A DNA stretch of 64,000 nt from Aphelocoma coerulescens (lineage: Eukaryota; Chordata; Aves; Passeriformes; Corvidae), in contig NC_091019.1 in assembly GCF_041296385.1 (NCBI RefSeq), positions 8,269,264 to 8,333,263 on the forward strand. The letters run 5' to 3'. The notes under the pieces were generated by a model. It saw nothing but the letters and a program-made list of their open reading frames with translations. It was not told the origin of the DNA and searched no databases. Each line of letters opens with the position of its first letter. The stretch's first letter is position 1. This document shows, one piece after another, positions 60,184-64,000 of the stretch. A program made the translations under genes and the position numbers.

Positions 60184-60628
60184 TATAACATTCTTCGACT
60201 ACAGGGAGAGTCCATGGGGCTTTTCCCATGGGGTCTCTCAAACAGATGTAGGATGCAGCTCCCTTTTTATGCCAAGTTCCCGGCCCCAGCACCCTCTTCC
60301 TTTTCCCCACTGGCTGAGGTACTCAGGAGATACAGACTTCCCAAAGTGCCTACTCTATGCCCTCCTCTAATATGCACCCCCCTTTTGGTATTGAAAAGAA
60401 AGAAAAAGAAACTATTCCTAATTCTGTTAAGTGTTTGTTGCCTTGTTGTAGGTTCAGGAATTTAACAGGGCCTTGATTAATCAACAGTCTCTGTTGGTTA
60501 CCAACAGTTCTAGAGAACTAATAGTTTCTTCTGTTACTTCACTATCGATAAGTTCCTAGCCTTGTCTACAGGCAGATTCACATGGTCTGTTTGTAAAGAC
60601 TCATTCGTCTCATTCCTTTTAATCCCTC
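60184..60628 (-). mobile_element. 3' LTR, unit 7
   Basis: TATA-like box from 60263. Confidence 0.84.
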
Positions 60629-60748
60629 CTCTTTTTATTTTGCCTCTTTTTTTCTTTACAAACCTTAATTACCATTGATTTAATTTTTTCTTCTTGAGTC
60701 TTCTTGGATTTTGCTATTATTTGCAGTGACATCCTCATCTATCCTTTT

Positions 60749-62393
60749 GTAGACATTTCTGGATCAGGTAGGCATGGCTGCTACCGGCATCCCCTTGACC
60801 ACCTGCTGAAAGAGCTGCACTCAGCAAGGTGTCACACATGATAAAAAGATTAGAGTTGCTATAGCATGTAAGAGGAGAAATCATATTCATTTAGCCCATA
60901 GCTGGCCAGTTAACCATGAAAACATATCCCATTCCCATCCTTTCCACATTTGGACAGGTCCATGAGCTGACGTTATTTCCTTTGTTATTTTTTTGACCAC
61001 TTTTCCGCTGTCATCTGCTTGCAAACAGCAGCTCGAGTCATTTAATTTCCCACAAACTCCTCCTTCTTCTGCTAACAGATAATCTAGTACCATCCAATGT
61101 TGAAATACCGCTTTCCTCGTTTAAGTGGGTTGGTCAGCAAGAAAGTCAAGAGCTGTGGCTGTTTGGTTGGTTATTATTTCCGAGACAGCTTGTAACCTAA
61201 TTATCCCATTCAAATGATAAATGGGTTCCCAGGCATCTGGGATTAATTCCTTAGGATTCCAAGTGGCTGGTCCATCCTGTTGTGGAACTGGTTCTGGTGG
61301 CCATTCATCTTTTCCCCATTTTGGGGTGCTCCCTCCAGCCAGGGCTGCATCAGTTGACTGCTTTTCTCTAATTAAATCATCACAGATTTTGATTCCTAAG
61401 CGATTTCCCTGAACTTGTGGCAACAAAAAGAACAACGGGCTAATATACCCCATACCCATACCATATCCCTGACCAGTTTGGAGGTAACCTGAGCTAAGCA
61501 TGTTGGCCACAAATGCAATAATGTCCTTTCAAAGCCTGTGTTCCATTATCAAAGGGGCCTTTCTACCTTTTGTCATCAATTGGTGGGTCAAAATACAGCG
61601 GGATTCCTGGGCCTAACGGTCCTCCAATAGTTGCTCCACCATAAGGGTCACAGTATTTGCGTTTCCAAGCTCCCAAATGGGGTTCCCATCTACATTTACG
61701 TCTGCAAGCTGTTTGGTTGGATTTGGAGCAGAACTCACTAAGAGGGTTTGAGTTCCAATCTGGTGTTGCCATTCCCACTGATAATCATGAGCAACATGTG
61801 TTCTACTTGTGGAATTTTCGTGGGGACATCTTAAAAATAGGTGGTCAAAAAAACCCCTTGTCCCTCCCCATTGCTTTACAGGCTTCCAAATATTTTTGGT
61901 AAGTGTGTTAAGAACACTTTACCCAGCTACCATTAGTGAGCTTAACAGGTATTTGATTGCATTTGTCTTGATATTTGGAACAATTGTAAGGAGGGCAACT
62001 GGGGGTCCAAGCCCAATTGTTTAAACCCAGAGGGGAAGTAAATTCATACATGTCTTTTCCTACATAGACCCCCTCTGTCCTATTTAGGCAATAAGTGCCT
62101 GTTGGAGAAGAATGAAGTGGCCGTGAACTTCCTTCTTTGGCCCCAAATCCCGTCCTAGTATGGACCCCACCATTTAGGTTCAGCTGGGCTAGCCAACCAT
62201 GGCCACTCTTCAGATCCTCCTGGCCCTCCACAGAGCCAGCAATTGCTAAGGTTAAAAACTTTTGCTACTTCTTCTCCTAAGGCTGCAAATTGATTCTCTC
62301 ACACCTGGCCTAAACTCAGCTGACCATATAAAAGTAGAATTATTAATGAAAATATTTTAATTGTGTGATCTAGTTAGCTAGTCTAATTTTCAT
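60749..62393 (-). pseudogene. env: Retroviral env remnant, unit 7
   Basis: Open pieces at 61908-62231, 61563-61778, 61121-61510 and 60887-61093. Confidence 0.84.
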
Positions 62394-62478
62394 GTTGTCT
62401 TCTGCACCACCTGTGGCAAATGAAGACACATAAAACCACTTAACCTAAAACAATGGCCGCAAGTATTAGCCCCCCAGT

Positions 62479-62947
62479 GAGGAGACAGAGGCATCCTACA
62501 ACATTCTTCAACTACAGGGAGAGGCCATGGGGCTTTTCCTGTGCAGTCTCTCAAATGATTGTGGGACACTACTCCCATTTTATGCTAAGTTCCCAGCCAT
62601 AGCACCCTCTTCCTTTTCCCCTTTGGCTGAGGTACTCAGGAGGTAAAGACTTCCTGAATTGCCTACTCTATGCCCCCATGTAATATGCACCCCCCTTTTG
62701 GTATAGAAAAGGAGGAAGAAGAAACTATTCCTAATTCTATTAAGCCTTTGTTGCCTTGCTCTAGGTTCAGGAATTTAACAGGGCCTTGGCTGAGCAACAG
62801 TCTCTGTTGATTAGTAACAGTTTCTAAAACTAATACTTTCTTCTATTACTTCCCTATCTGTTACTGCTCTATGCTAGCCTTGTCTAAGAGTGGATTCACA
62901 CAGTCTGTTTGTAAAGACACATCCATCTTACTCCTTTCACTCCCACA
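62479..62947 (-). mobile_element. 5' LTR, unit 7
   Basis: Type-2 (TC loss). Confidence 0.84.
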
Positions 62948-63306
62948 CCTTCTTGGAGGTGGGACGGCTCCCCCCGGCACAGCACCTGGAAAAAAACCCC
63001 CGTATATGCACACACACACCTGCACTTACCCTGCACTCTGCTGCACACCCCCCCCCCCCCCCCACACTAACCCCCGCCTCCATATCCCTACCATGCCACT
63101 CTCAGCTGCCCTGCCCCCACCGTCCCAGCGGGCTGGCAGCACCCACTCCTCACATGCTTCCCCATGCCTTGCATTTCCTTCCTGCCCCCTCTGTAGCCTT
63201 CCCTCTACCTGCCTTTTCTCCATTGCCTTGCATTGACTTGCTCACCCATCCCCCACCTGACTTCCTTTCACAGTCATCTAGGTCTGGCCTTACCTTTTCT
63301 TTTCCT
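62948..63306. repeat. C-rich tract, 16-C run, unit 7
   Basis: Poly-C at 63048-63063. Confidence 0.85.
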
Positions 63307-64000
63307 TCTAGGACCCTCATTGCCTTGCCTCACCTCGCCAAGCCACCACTTGCCTTGCCTTGCCCTTGAACCCCTTGCCTTCCATTACCTTGCTCACCCC
63401 TCCCCCACCTGGAATTCAAGACCCCTTTTCAATGACATTTCTGGGCCTTGCCCTGCCCTTTCTGCTCCTCCTAGGAATCTCAAGGCTCTCAAGTATCTCC
63501 GGTGTTTCAGGATCACATGAGAGGAAGACCAGGCAAGGACACATGTTGCCACACTCATCTATACGGGCAGCCTTTGTCTGGGACCAATCTTTGCATGTCT
63601 TGAATCTTGGAAGGGCAATTCACATTTTGCCCTTGAGCTCCGGGACCAGAAGGAGAGTTCTTTTGCATACAAAGGAAAGCAGGTAGCTCAAGTCTCTTAG
63701 GTGCAGATTAGAGATGACTCACACAGGATCAAGGCCACACAGAGCAGTTGGGCCTAGCCACTTTTGTGTACCAGAAGTCCTTGAATGTACTTCTCACCTG
63801 CCTTGCCTCGCCTTGCCTTGGCAACGCAACAGTTTCCTTGCCTTGCCCTGCTAGCCCTCCGTAGCCTTGCATTCCCTTGCATGCCCGTGCCACACCCTTG
63901 ACCTGCCTACTGCTTTCCTCCAGGGCCTTGGCTTGCCGAGCCCTTCTTGTTTCTGCCTGGCCTACCCATCAGTGGACTTTCCTTCCTCCTAGAGGCAAGC
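63307..64000. repeat. TTGCC-rich domain, unit 7 (cut by window end)
   Basis: Only the plus-strand TTGCC half is visible; the polarity switch would lie beyond the window. Confidence 0.8.

Larger units (their letters stand above)
60184..62947 (-). mobile_element. Env-only endogenous retrovirus, unit 7
   Basis: Type-2 copy, complete within the window. Confidence 0.87.
55840..64000. repeat. Macrosatellite unit 7 (partial, 8161 bp visible)
   Basis: Three-subrepeat form like unit 6, with the same CCT numbers (11 then 6) and the same 16-C run. The window ends inside the TTGCC domain, at the point equivalent to 6683 of unit 1. The array evidently continues to the right. Confidence 0.96.

Noticed and set aside
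1..64000. CRISPR-like array or bacterial mobile island
   Set aside because: Repeat units are kilobases long, there are no short repeats with unique spacers, no cas-like genes and no prokaryotic gene organisation; the retroviral LTRs mark a vertebrate genome.
1..64000. rRNA, tRNA or homeobox-type macrosatellite gene
   Set aside because: No conserved rRNA or tRNA landmarks and no homeodomain-like frame were seen on either strand.

Overview
The whole window is one tandem array. A unit of about 9.06 kb repeats head to tail seven times: 1-9061, 9062-18122, 18123-27183, 27184-36241, 36242-45300, 45301-55839, and a cut seventh unit from 55840 to the window end. Units 1-3 are 9061 bp, units 4 and 5 are 9058 and 9059 bp, and unit 6 is 10539 bp. 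The length differences are fully explained by five changes: a CCT microsatellite, a poly-C run, a one-base T-run change, a 2-bp TC loss, and an extra 1479-bp internal subrepeat in units 6 and 7. This is a macrosatellite (megasatellite) rather than a gene-bearing region. I found no intact gene with a recognisable product.

Organism: a vertebrate, most likely a bird. This is inferred from an endogenous retrovirus with an env whose transmembrane subunit is gamma/alpharetrovirus-like, from typical short LTRs, and from the mix of CpG-rich and CpG-poor sequence. There are no bacterial operons, ribosome binding sites or dense genes. The sex-linked, microchromosomal or subtelomeric location cannot be told from the sequence.

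Layout of each unit, left to right, in unit 1 coordinates: (A) 1-1452 and (B) 1453-2709 are two tandem, CpG-rich subrepeats of about 1.46 kb. The end of B is part of a perfect inverted repeat with 156-bp arms (2429-2584 and 2710-2865) around a 125-bp spacer. Next comes an endogenous retrovirus on the minus strand (about 2866-5630), reduced to 5' LTR, a very short leader, a broken env and a 3' LTR truncated at the inverted repeat; gag and pol are absent. Then follow a C-rich tract with a long poly-C run (5631-5989), a TTGCC/GGCAA-rich domain whose strand polarity flips near 6815 (5990-6990), a stretch without recognised genes (6991-8049), and a diverged, older copy of the A/B subrepeat (8050-9061) that runs into the next unit.

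The most unusual points are these. (1) The 125-bp spacer inside the perfect inverted repeat is in opposite orientation in unit 1 compared with units 2-7. (2) The env-only retroviral insert has an LTR promoter pointing straight into that inverted repeat. (3) There is clear evidence of ongoing homogenisation: neighbouring units are nearly identical, a haplotype switch lies inside unit 3, and there are subrepeat copy-number change, conversion-like tracts and microsatellite drift. The many open frames on both strands of the A/B subrepeats look like by-products of GC-rich, stop-poor sequence and I do not call them genes.
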